Assembly: GCA_021464525.1 (NCBI GenBank)
Contig: JADRCO010000509.1
Coordinates: 1-32,138 of the forward strand
Length of the DNA stretch: 32,138 nucleotides
Direction of reading: 5' to 3'
DNA from: Rhizophagus sp. LPA8_4_AMF
Lineage: Eukaryota; Glomeromycota; Glomeromycetes; Glomerales; Glomeraceae
Part shown: positions 1 to 11,172 of the stretch, piece after piece
How positions within the stretch are numbered: the stretch's first letter is position 1
Layout: each line of letters begins with the position of its first letter
Position numbers and translations under genes: made by a program
Notes under the pieces: model-generated
Told to the model about the DNA's origin: nothing
Seen by the model: the letters and a program-made list of their open reading frames with translations, nothing else
Databases searched by the model: none

Positions 1-114
1 GCACGTATTTTATAAAATTACACAAGCTATGATATCACATGACTGCGATAACGTCACATACGCAACGAATAAATTATCTCAATTATTAAATCATAAAATA
101 TATTTATTAACTTT
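1..114. other. AT-rich 3' flank of gene A
   Basis: Non-coding, AT-rich sequence between the window edge and the stop codon of the first gene. It would hold the 3' UTR of that minus-strand gene. No other signal is visible. Confidence 0.5.
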
Positions 115-1578
115 TTATTTCTTCATAACCTGAAAAATTTCATAATCCTCTACGTTTACACTACCTGCAATACCAATATTAGTATAATTATGGTTACCAA
201 TATACCAATTAGTACCTTTTTGATAAAAATGACCGCCAAATATTGGCCCATTTTGTGGATAACAACCTATAGAATTTGTACCATTACTATAGCCTACTTT
301 TGCAGATTTTATATTCTTTCTATCTGTAAATGAGAATATAAAACTGTTTGTTGTATTCTTATATGTACTACTTGAATCCCAATCGAATGGATTATACCCA
401 CCAACTATTTGTTCAGTCCCAGCGATTTTTACTATAACTATAGTTGCTCCTTTATTATCACATTTATCATGAAATGCTTTGACTGAATTACTATCCCTGC
501 TAGCTCTGTATAAGAGATTAAATTTATAGGGAATAACTTTAAAATTGTTATATGTTACTTTATCAATCCAACTTGCAAAAAGTACAAGGTAATCAAAGTA
601 ATCTTGAATTTGATTAATTATAACAGAATCAAATTGAAATTTGGGACATCTTGGTGAAATTTTGAAAATTGGTGTGTATCCAGAAGCCATGTGAAATTTT
701 AATATATCATCTCTTAATTCCTTTGATAGAATTTTTTTATAAGGTTTAACCTTATTGACATAATCGTCAGATGATATTTCATGAAATCTAATTGAAGGAA
801 TAAATTTGTAAAGAATTCTTTGAAAATGGTTAAAATTTTCTTTATTCCATTTAGTAACATCTTGATTAAGCGTTTGTCCTTGTGCTAGTCCCCATTTAAT
901 TAAACTTTCCCAAATTTCAATTTCGGCTAAATTCAAATCATCTCGTTTTAAAACAACTTCTAATAAAGGAGCAGGTAATTTGATAAACTTATCTGAGTTG
1001 AATAAAATTTTAGGTTCAGAACAGATTGCTTCTAAGCAAAATTCTTGTAGATTAACAAGTGATTTATTATAATTAATGATTTGAAGAATTCCAACCGGAT
1101 CATTTTGTAAGAATTGTTGATAATTTTCAATAATAAAATCTTCAGTAAATTTAGTTAATTGTTTCAACTTCAATTCGTCAGAGGAAGTCATAATATCTAA
1201 AAGCTCTGTTACGGTTTTATTATTGATATTAATATGACCAGTATAAAGATACCTTTTTAATAAAGAAAAAAAAGAATTAAACATGTAAATAAATTTAATT
1301 CTTAAAAGGAAAATTGAATTAACTTACTTAAGAATAACGTTAAAAGCTTGAGGTGTAATATTTTGTTTATTTATTATATATTTTTCATCCTTCTTTATAT
1401 TTTCAGCAGAAAGTATTTCATTGAAATATTCGGATCTAAAGCGTAAGATAATAGAATGCGCATGAAATTCCTTAAAATTAGGCTCTTTTCCAACTTGAAT
1501 AATGACATTGTATTCTGTTTCGGTCTTAAGTATTTCTTCAAGCGCTTTTATAACATCAGATTCAAATTTATTCGACAT
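115..1578 (-). CDS. BTB-BACK-TLDc protein, gene A (two exons)
   Basis: Predicted 462-aa protein from exon 1 (1578-1328) and exon 2 (1252-115), joined by a 75-bp intron (1327-1253) with donor GTAAGT and acceptor AAG. The splice falls after two bases of a Lys codon and restores the BTB motif ILKYLYTGHI. Order: BTB fold at about 1-120 (NVIIQVGKE, then FHAHSIILRFRSEYF), BACK-like helices at about 125-275 (SLIKWGLAQ, IPSIRF), TLDc at about 292-462 (FNLLYRASRD, FHDKCDNKGATIVIVKI, GGYNPFDWDS, ending YEIFQVMKK). BTB-BACK proteins usually recruit substrates to cullin-3 ligases, and TLDc is linked to oxidative-stress resistance and V-ATPase regulation; the role here is inferred from family only. Intact, and a tandem paralog of gene B on the same strand. 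Confidence 0.9.
1253..1327 (-). other. Spliceosomal intron of gene A
   Basis: 75-bp phase-2 intron at the position shared by all six BTB-TLDc members in the window, just before the Y-[LI]-Y motif of the BTB fold. Donor GTAAGT at 1327-1322; acceptor AG at 1254-1253. Confidence 0.85.
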
Positions 1579-1650
1579 GGTTCAACTAGAATTTTATTTT
1601 TTTTATCAAGCAAAATACTGGGCGTAAGGGAAAAGCTTTTTTAATGCAAG

Positions 1651-1665
1651 TGGGCGCTATTTATG
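1651..1665 (-). promoter_or_regulatory. Putative TATA-type core promoter of gene A
   Basis: On the minus strand this reads CATAAATAGCGCCCA, about 73 bp upstream of the gene A start. Gene B has TATAAATAGCGCCAA at 4895-4881. The AAATAGCGCC core is kept in both paralogs while the surrounding spacer has diverged, which favours a functional element. Confidence 0.5.
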
Positions 1666-2384
1666 CAAATCATGGTTCTATAAATGGAAATAGAATGATT
1701 AATAATTTCAGCCAACAAGGTTTTAACTAATTTTGACCAAATTAATTTAATTTGGGGCCAAAATTAATCATAATGATTAGCAGAAAAAATCTTTTTGGAC
1801 GGTGTAGACGACGGGTGGACCATTGGGACCAAAAGTGACAAAATTTCTACATATTAAATTTTAATTTCTTTTAAAATTTCCTTTTGTGGTAATATTTCCT
1901 TTATACGTAATATATAGTATCTATGTTTCTATAAAAAAAAAAAAAAATTTTCAAACGAAAAATTCCAATTTTCAGGTAAGAAAATTAGAAAAATTTAAAA
2001 ATCGCTTTTTTAATCTATCTTTTTTTTTAAATAAAAACAAAAAAATACAGTTATTTTATTAAAAGAAAATCTGGTATTCATTTTTGTTAAATAAAAAAAA
2101 AACTGAAAATTACATAATTTCTTATTAAAAAATATATTAAAAATTTAAAGATCCAAAAATTCGGTTGTTTAGAACCCTTTCTTTTGTGGCAATTTGATTA
2201 AATTCTGTAGTACCTTTAAAGACGTAAAAAGAAGTGGTTTTTTTACAAATTTTAGGTTAGAAGCTGTTTGCTTTTCTAATCACTTTTAATTAAATTCAGA
2301 ATATTAATTTTGTCATACTTAATTGATTAGTCAGATATTTTTTATAATAAGTGGGATACACTATAAGAAAATTTCTAAAAGAAG

Positions 2385-2447
2385 TTTTCAAAATTTCAAA
2401 AAATTAAAATTTGTGAACAAATTTCGAAATTTTTGAAATTTTGAAAA
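2385..2447. repeat. 63-bp near-perfect inverted repeat (hairpin)
   Basis: Left arm begins TTTTCAAAATTTCAAAAA and right arm ends TTTTTGAAATTTTGAAAA. The inner part AAATTTGT-GA-ACAAATTT continues the palindrome, so arms of about 30 nt close on a 2-nt centre with a few mismatches and one bulge. No gene overlaps it. Confidence 0.7.
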
Positions 2448-3229
2448 TCAAATTTTTTGATATCATTTTTTTGAGCAATTTTATTTTACATATTAAAAAC
2501 GCTCAGTGTAGATTTATTTTAATGAAAATTTAATAAAAATAGGATCAATAAGTTTTTTATTTTGACTTATATTTTTTTTATGAGCTCATTTATTTGTTAT
2601 GGTTTGAAACAATCTTATGTTTATCAACATAACAGTTATTCAAGAACTTGTCTCTTATCCTTTTGAATACTGACGAATGGTGATGATCACCACTGGTGAC
2701 ATTTAGCAAAATTAATTAATTAGTACAATCTCAAGAACATGTAGCTTTTAAAGTTCCTTCAATTGAAAGTAATTATCAACATGATCATAGTTTTGCAATC
2801 AAATTCCTTAAAAACTTTTTCTCAGAAGCATGTTTGTAATCAAATATTATTTTATTATGCTACGACTGACATAAATTTTATTGAAAGAAAGAAGTTTTCT
2901 GGTTAACATATTCTGATTTTTTAGTAATATTATATTTACAAACCTAAATTATTATTACATAATAACCTTAATAATTTCACGCATTGTAAAAATCTCGCTA
3001 CTATTCCTATTACATTCATTGTATATCTTGCATTAGATTTTGGTTAATATATAAACAACTTGTTTGACTTTTGACATTTAAAATTTTATAGTATTTAAGA
3101 AATAAGAAATAATTATTGATGAAAATTTCAAATAGAAATTTATAATGCATAAATTGCATAATAAAAATGTTGCATGCGATTTTATTAATTCAAGAAATTG
3201 TATAATTAAAGATAAGTAACCTAATTTTA

Positions 3230-4692
3230 TTAACTTTTATTTACCACCTGAAAAACTTCATAATCATCTGCAAACATACTCTTTGTTGGAATACCAATAT
3301 TAGTATAATTTTGGTTACTAATACTCCAATAATTACCATTACCTTCACAATGATAAAAACCACCACCAAAAATTGGTCCATATTGTGGATAACAAGCTAT
3401 AGAACGTGTACCATTACTATAACCTACTTTTGCAGATTTTATATTCTTTCTATCTGTAAATGAGAATATAAAACTGTCAGTTGTATTCTTATGGCTTTTA
3501 TATGAATCCCAATCGAATGGATTATATCCACCAACTATTTGTTCTGTTTCATTAATTTTTACTATAACAATAGTTGCTCCTTTATTATCACATTTATCAT
3601 GAAATGCTTTGGCTGTATCGCCATCCCTGCTAGCTCTGTATAAGAGATTAAATTTATAGGGAATAGTTTCAGTATACTTGTTATATTCCTCTCTTTTATC
3701 AATCCAATTTGCAAAAAGCACAATACCCTGAATTTGATTAATTAAAACTGAACCAAATTGACTAGTTCTTGGTGAAACTTTGAGAGTTGGTGTATATCCA
3801 GTAACCATATGAAACTTTAAAATATCATCCCTTAATTCCTTTGATAAAATTTTTTTATAAGGTATAACCTTGTTGAAATAATCATCAGATGATATTTCAT
3901 AAAATCTAATTAAAGGAATAAATTTATAAAGAATATTTTTGAAATTATTAAAATCAACTTGATCCCATTTAGTAACATCCTGATCAAGTGTTTGTTCTTG
4001 GGCTAATCCCCATTTGATTAAATTTTCCCAAACTTTAATTTCAGCTAAATTCAAATCATCACGTTTTAAAATAATTTCTAATAAAGGAGCGGGTAAATTG
4101 ATAAACTTATCGGAATTGAACAAAATTTTAGGATCAGAACAAATTGTCTCCAAACAAAATTCTTGTAGATTAACAAATGATTTATTATAAGAAGTAATTT
4201 GAAGATTTCCAACTGGATCATTTTGTAAGAATTGTTGATAATTTTCAATAATAAAATCTTCGGTAATTTTAGTTAATTTTTTCAACTTCAGTTCTTCAGA
4301 GGCGATCATAATATCTAAAAGCTCAGTTCCGGTTTTATTATTGAAATTAATATGACCAGTATAAAGATACCTAGAAATTAAAGATAAATAACAAATTTAA
4401 TTTTTGTAATTTCATATAAAAAAATTGAAATAACTTACATAAAAATAATGTCAAAAGCTTGGGGAGTAATATTTTGTTTCTTAATTATATATTTTCCATC
4501 TTTTTTCTCTATATTCTCAGAAGATAGTACTTCATTAAAATATTCGGATTTTGAACGTAAGATAATAGAGTGCATATGAAATTCCTTAAAATCAGGTTCT
4601 TTTCCAACATGAATAATAACATTATATTCCATTTCAGTTTTAAGTATTTCTTCGAGCGCTTTTGCAGAATCAGAGTCATATTTATACGACAT
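3230..4692 (-). CDS. BTB-BACK-TLDc protein, gene B (two exons)
   Basis: Predicted 464-aa protein from exon 1 (4692-4439) and exon 2 (4370-3230), with a 68-bp intron (4438-4371; GTAAGT to TAG) that splits a Met codon. BTB (NVIIHVGKE, HMHSIILRSKSEYF), BACK-like segment (NLIKWGLAQEQ, FIPLIRF) and TLDc (FNLLYRASRDGD, FHDKCDNKGATIVIVKI, GGYNPFDWDSY, ending FQVVNKS) occur in the same order and spacing as in gene A, its tandem paralog. The TLDc insert before LVLFA in gene A is shorter here. Intact. Regulation may differ from gene A because a short tandem array sits between its TATA-like box and its start codon. Likely a ubiquitin-ligase adaptor with a TLDc sensor or effector domain, by family inference only. 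Confidence 0.9.
4371..4438 (-). other. Spliceosomal intron of gene B
   Basis: 68-bp phase-2 intron, donor GTAAGT (4438-4433), acceptor CTAG ending at 4371. Position conserved with gene A. Confidence 0.85.
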
Positions 4693-4700
4693 GGTTTAAA

Positions 4701-4860
4701 TAATGCTTTATATCAAAAAATAAAATAAAATTTTGGAGCGTAAGAATGCTTTATATCAAAAAAAAATAAAATGTTGGAGCGTAAGAATGCTTTATATCAA
4801 AAAAATAAAATGCTGGAGCGTAAGAATGCTTTATATCAAAAATATAATGCTGAAGCGTAA
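4701..4860. repeat. Four-copy tandem array in the leader of gene B
   Basis: Four direct copies of a 37-43 bp unit: 4701-4743, 4744-4784, 4785-4823 and 4824-4860. Each starts AATGCTTTATATCAAAAA after one or two bases and ends with a G(A)AGCGTAA-type tail. Copies differ mainly in A-run length. The array starts 9 bp upstream of the gene B ATG and lies between it and the TATA-like box, so most of it may be transcribed as 5' UTR. Confidence 0.9.
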
Positions 4861-4880
4861 GAAAATGTAGAGTTCGCAAA

Positions 4881-4895
4881 TTGGCGCTATTTATA
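4881..4895 (-). promoter_or_regulatory. Putative TATA box of gene B
   Basis: Minus strand reads TATAAATAGCGCCAA, a canonical TATA sequence followed by the same AGCGCC extension as gene A. It lies 189 bp upstream of the ATG, compared with 73 bp in gene A; the difference is mostly the tandem array. Confidence 0.55.
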
Positions 4896-5698
4896 ATTGA
4901 GAATTGAACTAAGATGTCTGTCACACTGCGTCTTTTACCAATCATATTGTATCAATGTATCATGTTATTTTGACTGCGCAATTATAGAATATTACAGGAT
5001 CACACATTAATCACATACGTAATCTCTGTAATCTCTGACATTAATTAATCTGAAATTTAGTGACATATTCTTTAATAATAATTTTATATATTTTTATTAA
5101 ATTATGGACGCTCCAACGGTATTGTATGCATGATATAAGGAGATCAAACGGAATTACGAAAGTGTCCTATTCTGATAAATCTAGATTGATTTCAACCTGG
5201 ATTGAAATCAAGAAAAATCTTTTTATTTGCAAACTCAGTAAAACATATTACATTAATAAAAGTTGAATTTAACATTAACACACTTTAGAAATTTAGATAA
5301 TGGTTCACACGAAAAATTTTAGATGATTTTAATTAAGATATTTTATTTGTCTCATATAAATTTACTGTTTGAAAATTAAGGCGAGTCACCAGACTAAACT
5401 AATTTCATTGAACAAATCTCTTAAAAGTTTAAGTTACCTAGCGCTATAGGTAAAAAATCCAAAAAATCTCATATTATTGTTGCAAATTACTTTGGTGCTA
5501 TACTGGTTTAATACATCTAAATAACAATTTACACATTACATTACCATTAATGATTTTTGATATTATAACGGTTTAAAAAACATTTATTTATAATATAAGA
5601 TAACATGTTATAGAATTTGCTACTAAGTTGATAAAAAAAAAAAAAATAACTTTTATAAAAATTTAGTAAAAAACAAATATATGAGTATGTTAATATTT
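4896..5698. other. Spacer between gene B and the F-box gene
   Basis: About 0.8 kb of AT-rich sequence with no supportable gene. It includes the far upstream region of gene B and the 3' flank of the F-box gene, with an A-run near 5632-5646. Short open frames here lack codon bias or recognisable motifs. Confidence 0.5.
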
Positions 5699-7369
5699 TT
5701 ACATTATAAAATCACGAGCTCGAATATTTAAGGTATCATAATTTTGAACCATAATATTATAAAATTCAAATTCTTTCACTTCATCTTTTAAAGAAAATAG
5801 ATCTCTTGATTCTCCATCAGGGTAAAGAATTTTCATAGCAAAATATTTTACCCTTTTCTCTATCATAATATATTCCTTTATACAAGGTAAAATATCATCA
5901 CTATCTAGATGTAATCTATCATATATGAGTAATTTGTTAATAAAAGTATTTTGAGATTTTTTAAAAAATACTTCCAAATCAAATATATTAATATCATCAA
6001 GAGCTAAACTTAAATATTCTAATTTATAAGGAAGAATTTGTCCCAAATTAAATAAGATAACTGAACTAAGAGTAAATTCCCAATCAAATTGATAAAATTT
6101 ATATAAATTAATAGTAAGATAATTAAGATTATGTTTAATTTTTTTAATTGAATCAAATGCCAAATAAATATTTTGATTATCAAATCCAAGTAAATCAAAA
6201 AATTTAATATTTGTACAATAAATTTTTGTTAATTCAAAGAATTGTTGTTTTAATTTGTTACTTATTAAATTTTTAAATCCAATATTTTCTATATAATCAC
6301 CAATTTTTCTTAATAATAATTGTAATGATACAATTTCTGATATTTCAGGTTTCTCATTTAAAAATAAAGATTTTAATTTAAATGGTTTTGTTAAATTAAT
6401 AATTTGTTGTATAATACCAGAATTTAAAGATGAACAATAAAGAAAATGAATAGATTCCAAAACATTTAAATGTTCAAATACATCCTTAAATATAACAATA
6501 TTTTTAAAATCTATATCATAAAGTATAATAACTTTTAAAGTATTTGAACAATTTGAATTTTTTATATTATTTAAAAAATATTCATCTTGATGAAATAAAA
6601 TCTTTTTGAGATTATGTTGAAAATTAATAATTTGTAACAAATCTTTATCATATGAAGAATTATGATTCATAGGATTGAATATATAAAATGATGAAATTAA
6701 ATCACAAGTATTGTAAAAACATTTAAAACATGTTGAATTTGAAATAATTTCATTTAAATAAAATTTTAAAATTTTGATATTACAAATGAAATTTGGATTT
6801 TGTAAAATTAATTCAAAAGAAGTATTAAAATTTTTATCTCCTATAAAATTTAAAGTATTTGAAATTTCAAGGTTAAAAGTATGTAAATTAACTTCATTTT
6901 TAATAAATATTTTAATTAATACCAAGAATATAAAACCTACAAGTTCACGTGATGAATCAATTTGTAAGGGAAGATTTTCTATATTTGTTAAAGTTTTATT
7001 ATCTTCAATCCATTCATCAATAGTGATACTTGTGATTTCTGTAGAAAAATATTTAATAAAACTAGGATAATTAAATAATGTATTTGAAGGAAATAAATCA
7101 CAATTGATTCCATAATCTTTTAATTTTATTTTATCATCATCATTTAATTCATGTAAATAAATTTCAATAAATTGATATTTTTTTTTACTAAGATCAAAAT
7201 TATCTATAACTGAAAATGGATTTTCCCATAAAAATGGAATTGTTAAACGACACAATAATCTATTAACTAAAATACATGATCTTAAAGTTTTATAATCATT
7301 TTTAAAAAATTGAATGATTCCATTTAACAATTCAGGTAAATCTCCTGAAAATACTTTTGAACATGCCAT
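5699..7369 (-). CDS. F-box protein with leucine-rich C-terminal region
   Basis: Single-exon 556-aa protein. Residues about 9-52 fit the F-box of the large Glomeromycotina family: LPELLNGIIQFFKNDYKTLR, then SCILVNRLLCRLTIPFLWEN and PF. F-box proteins bind SKP1 and act as substrate receptors of SCF ubiquitin ligases. The rest (about 60-556) is rich in Leu, Ile and Asn, with repeated strand-helix patterns such as LNVLESIHFLYCSSLNSG and KLEYLSLALDDINIFDLEVF, suggesting a degenerate leucine-rich-repeat substrate domain. The start is the first ATG (7369), directly followed by the F-box, as usual in the family. No frameshift or internal stop. It is the only gene here outside the BTB, cytolysin-like and transposon-associated groups. 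Substrate unknown. Confidence 0.88.
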   Translation of the reverse strand: MACSKVFSGDLPELLNGIIQFFKNDYKTLRSCILVNRLLCRLTIPFLWENPFSVIDNFDLSKKKYQFIEIYLHELNDDDKIKLKDYGINCDLFPSNTLFNYPSFIKYFSTEITSITIDEWIEDNKTLTNIENLPLQIDSSRELVGFIFLVLIKIFIKNEVNLHTFNLEISNTLNFIGDKNFNTSFELILQNPNFICNIKILKFYLNEIISNSTCFKCFYNTCDLISSFYIFNPMNHNSSYDKDLLQIINFQHNLKKILFHQDEYFLNNIKNSNCSNTLKVIILYDIDFKNIVIFKDVFEHLNVLESIHFLYCSSLNSGIIQQIINLTKPFKLKSLFLNEKPEISEIVSLQLLLRKIGDYIENIGFKNLISNKLKQQFFELTKIYCTNIKFFDLLGFDNQNIYLAFDSIKKIKHNLNYLTINLYKFYQFDWEFTLSSVILFNLGQILPYKLEYLSLALDDINIFDLEVFFKKSQNTFINKLLIYDRLHLDSDDILPCIKEYIMIEKRVKYFAMKILYPDGESRDLFSLKDEVKEFEFYNIMVQNYDTLNIRARDFIM

Positions 7370-8582
7370 AATGTAAAGCGAAGTGTTTGGGAAAAATAAA
7401 AGGGTGAGGCGTTTAATTTAACGTCCCGATATTTGTTACGCAAGTATTTATTTACGCCGACAAATCGCTGCGCCGATGCATGACCGCAGCTAGATCTAAA
7501 ATTGGTAGATCAGTTTGCGTTATGCCCATGAAGTAAAGTGAATTTATTATGAAATTATGATACATATACATAATTCATATATATTTATATGAAAGAATGA
7601 TACTTTTCCCTAATTAATCTTTTTAAACTATCTTTTTGGATATAATATCTGTGTGAGAAAAAAACAATAATTAAGAATTATATTATTCACATTATGAATG
7701 AACACTTAAAAGGCACCAATCATGCATATCCACGAATATCGGCTACCTAGTGTGACATGTAATATTGACTGTCTAAGCCTATCCTAATATGACATGAATA
7801 TATCTGTCGATCATCATGCATGTTATTTGTCACTCATGTTAAAAATACGGAATTGTAACACCGTGAAACGCGGAATTTGCGCCTGAGGCGCAACAATTTA
7901 TTAAAAATATAAAGTTTTTAAGTCTTATATTGCGGGAAAATTAAAAAATAAGCAAAATAAGCCTTTTATATAACAATAGCAATTAATACAACAAACAATT
8001 TACTTTATTCAAATTCTTTAATGATTTTTTTTTTTGGGAAATGATCACCACAAATTCATGAGCGTCACATGAAAATTTTTTAAAATTAACTATTTGTACT
8101 AATGTACTTTCACAATTTACCTTATTTTTACATTATCATTATACAGTACTATAAAAAATATTTGATTTATAAATTATAATATTTATTTTAATAAAAATTA
8201 GAGATCATTTAAATTAAAGTATTATTCAATTTTTGTAATGTACTTAGTCTAATTTATATAATTGTTTAACATTCATGTCGGTAATTTGCGCATTGCATAA
8301 ATAATTTTAATTTTACAAAAGAAAATTTCTAAAGAATTGGGCTAAATTATAACCCGAAACTACTCATTATCCTTCGATCAGCAAAATGCATACTATGCGA
8401 TTTGTAGATCTGAATAAAATTTGTCGCACAAAAAATCGAACTTAGTATATAACATATCCCCTTGAATTTCCGAATATTTATTCATTATAATATTAATTTC
8501 TTTTAAAACTTGAACTTTATAAAAGAAAAAAAAAATAAAAAAAAAAATAAAATAATAAATAAATAAATAAATAAAAATAAAT
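7370..8582. other. Divergent intergenic region, F-box gene and gene D
   Basis: About 1.2 kb between divergent genes, so it should hold both promoters. No gene is seen. A perfect short palindrome TTGCGCC-TGA-GGCGCAA lies at 7877-7893 in a locally less AT-rich patch. The leader of gene D just before its ATG is A-rich, with an (AAAT)n run at about 8555-8580. Confidence 0.5.
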
Positions 8583-10227
8583 ATGTCCTACGAATATTAT
8601 CAAGAAGTTATAAGTGATTTAGAAAAATTATTTACAACAGAAATTGGATATGACGTTATTATTTACGCTGGAGAAAATAAAAATACAGAAGAATTACATG
8701 CTCATTCAAATATTTTATCCACAAGGTCGCAATATTTTTGTACGGCGTTTTCTAATGAATGGGCTGAAAAGAAGAGTGGAAAATATATTTTTAAGAAACC
8801 TAACGTTTCACCCGAATTATTTAAAATTATTTTAAGGTAAAAAATTTTACCGTTTATCGTTTATTAACGTAATTATTATCTAACGTTCACATATATTTTA
8901 ATTAACTAGATTTATTTATTGTGGCAAAATTGACTTTATAAAATTACAATGTCCTGAGGTTTTAAAACTTTTGGCTATAGTGGACGAGCTTGGTATTCAA
9001 TCATTAATATCTTGTATTCAAGAATATTTAATTAAACATCATGATGAATTTTTACAACAGAATCCTATAGAAATTCTCGAAACGGTTTATCAGCATGAAT
9101 CATTCGAACAGTTGTGGAACCATTGTATTGAAAAAATTTGTGAGGATCCTAGAATTTTATTTAATTCTGAAAAATTTATTAATTTAAAATCATCTTTATT
9201 AGAGTTATTATTAAAACGGGATGACTTATATTTAGAAGAAATAATTATTTGGGATGGTTTATTAAAATGGGGTGTTGCACAAAATCCTTCCATTTCAAAA
9301 GATGACGATATCACAAAGTTGAAAAAGGAAGATATTACAATTATGAAGAAAACTCTTCATAATTTTATTCCATTAATAAGATTTTATCATATTACGTCAG
9401 AGGATTTTCTTGATAAAGTATATCCTTTAAAAGATTTACTACCAGAAGATTTACTTGATGGTTTATTAAAATTTCATATCGCATCAAGTAGGAAATCAGA
9501 TGTTAATGATATTCAACGTCCTAGACAATTAAAATGTATTTACGACTCAATATTGATTGAAAATCAACATTTTGCTAATTTTGCTAGTTGGATTGATAAG
9601 AAAGAATATTCACTTTATAATATAAAGTATAATCCTTATAATTTCAATTTACTTTATCGTGCTAGTAGAGATGGTTATACATCTGAAGCGTTCCATTCTA
9701 AGTGTGATAATAAAGGTGCAAATATAGTTGTTGCTAAAATTAGCAATTCAGATCAAATAATTGGAGGATATAATTCACTTCAATGGGATTCAAGTGATCA
9801 AAATAGTTCCACAGTTGATAGTTTTATATTTTTATATGCGGATAAAAAGAACTTAAAAACCGCAAAATTGAGTTATAGTAATGGAGATCAATTTTCTATA
9901 AGAAATATTGCGTTAAATGGACCAACATTTGGTGGTGGTAATGACTTATATTGTGATAGTAATGGTACTTGGAGAAGTAATGGTTCATGTTCGTATCCTA
10001 AAATTGATGGTATGAAAAAAGGAATAATAAATGTAGATGATTATGAAGTATTTCAAGTTGTATTAAAAAAGAAGGACGAAAATATTCAAGTTCAAAAAAT
10101 TAATCAAAATTTGAATTTAAATTTGAAAAATAATATAGGAAAGGCTAAACCAGATAAAATTAAAAAAAATGAAGATAAGCTCGTCAGAAGAAGTAGTTTT
10201 AAATTATTTAAAACTTTATTTAAATGA
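8583..10227 (+). CDS. BTB-BACK-TLDc protein with basic tail, gene D (two exons)
   Basis: Predicted 523-aa protein from exon 1 (8583-8836) and exon 2 (8910-10227), with a 73-bp intron (8837-8909) that restores ILRFIYCGKIDF. BTB at about 1-115 (YDVIIYAGENKN, ELHAHSNILSTRSQYFCTAF), BACK-like at about 120-275 (GLLKWGVAQNPS, FIPLIRFYHITSEDFLDKV), TLDc at about 290-470 (FNLLYRASRDGY, FHSKCDNKGANIVVAKI, ending YEVFQVVLKK). Unlike genes A and B it continues for about 51 residues, Asn/Lys-rich and ending DKLVRRSSFKLFKTLFK, which has no counterpart in the paralogs and could be a targeting or interaction segment. Intact, and the only undamaged plus-strand member. Function by family: cullin-3 adaptor plus TLDc. 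Confidence 0.9.
8837..8909 (+). other. Spliceosomal intron of gene D
   Basis: 73-bp phase-2 intron (donor GTAAAA, acceptor CTAG) at the conserved family position. Confidence 0.8.
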
Positions 10228-11172
10228 AAATAATAATAATAATAATAATAATTTAAGGTATATAATATACTTAATTTAATTTTAAATAATAATAATAATT
10301 TCATAGAATAAATATTTTTATAGATTTTTAGTAGTATAAACAAAAATTATATATGAAAATTTTTAAATAGTTTTTTTTTTTATTATTTTCCGTTACAATT
10401 TTTTGTTAATTCTTAATAATTGTAAAACATAATTTAGTAAGTTTGTAGATAAATTTTTTTATTTATAATAATAAAAGCAAATATTACAATACCTAAAGTA
10501 TAACGCTAGTGTTCGACTATTAATTAGGGATAAAACCGGGTTTGCGATATTAGTTCGATTGATTCGATTCATAACTGCATCAGTTCGTACCGGAAATTAT
10601 CGGAACCAAAATTACGGAGCGCTCGATACGCGTTTCCGTTCATCCTTTTTTTTAAAAAAAATTTTTTTGCGATGATCAGCTGATTAAATTCGATATTGCA
10701 AAGAATCTGTTATAGTTCGATCGCATACTGATTTTTCATAAGGTCATAAGGTCATAAAGAATTAAGGGATATAATGGGATCCGCACAAATATTCTTATAT
10801 TTTAGTGAATTTGTTAATAAATTTGCATTTTAATTAAATTTAAAAAAATTTGGTAATAATTTGTTACAATATATTATCATACCGTATCATAGAATCTATC
10901 ATAAAACTACGAGCATTTTATGTGTATTTTTAATATAATTTATTTTTCCACGAAATTTTTTTTTTTTTTTGAATTAAATCTAATATCGAAAAGTCAATTG
11001 CAGATCAATCATTTTTAATCTCATTCAAATCTTTCTTTCCCTTTTTAGTTAGTAATCCTTTTTTATTATTTCTTTTTTGACGCTAGTGGCTTTTTACCAT
11101 TTTCGCCCCCCTTTCCATTCTAGCGTTAGTGAAATTTCATTTATAACAATAATATTAACTTCCTATAGTACA
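10228..11172. other. Spacer D-E, first part, with dispersed repeat
   Basis: No supportable gene. It begins with an (AAT)n microsatellite at about 10229-10252. The stretch at about 10640-11150 resembles sequence before each segmental-duplication unit: a motif near 10710-10760 (GATCGCATACTGATTTTTCAT) is matched at about 14670-14700, and the stretch 11030-11140 (TTTTTAGTTAGTAAT ... TAGCGTTAGTGAAATTT) is matched at about 20860-20960 and 24810-24870. Probably a dispersed repeat. Confidence 0.5.

Larger units (their letters stand above)
1579..3229. other. Intergenic spacer A-B
   Basis: About 1.65 kb with no supportable gene. It holds the promoter of gene A (TATA-like element at 1651-1665), homopolymer runs (A near 1934-1947), a large hairpin at 2385-2447 and a small nested palindrome around 2679-2699 (TGGTGA/TCACCA). 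Confidence 0.6.

Noticed and set aside
4751-4945. Minus-strand open frame with repeated FDIKHSYAP peptide
   Set aside because: It is the translation of the tandem leader array of gene B. The repeat structure is explained at DNA level and no protein family is suggested.
6774-7070. 98-codon plus-strand open frame
   Set aside because: Antisense shadow of the F-box gene, in AT-rich sequence with no recognisable domain.
9090-9314. 74-codon minus-strand open frame; similar ones antisense to E, H and I (12168, 27490, 31054)
   Set aside because: The same antisense frame recurs only because the BACK coding sequence is conserved on the other strand.
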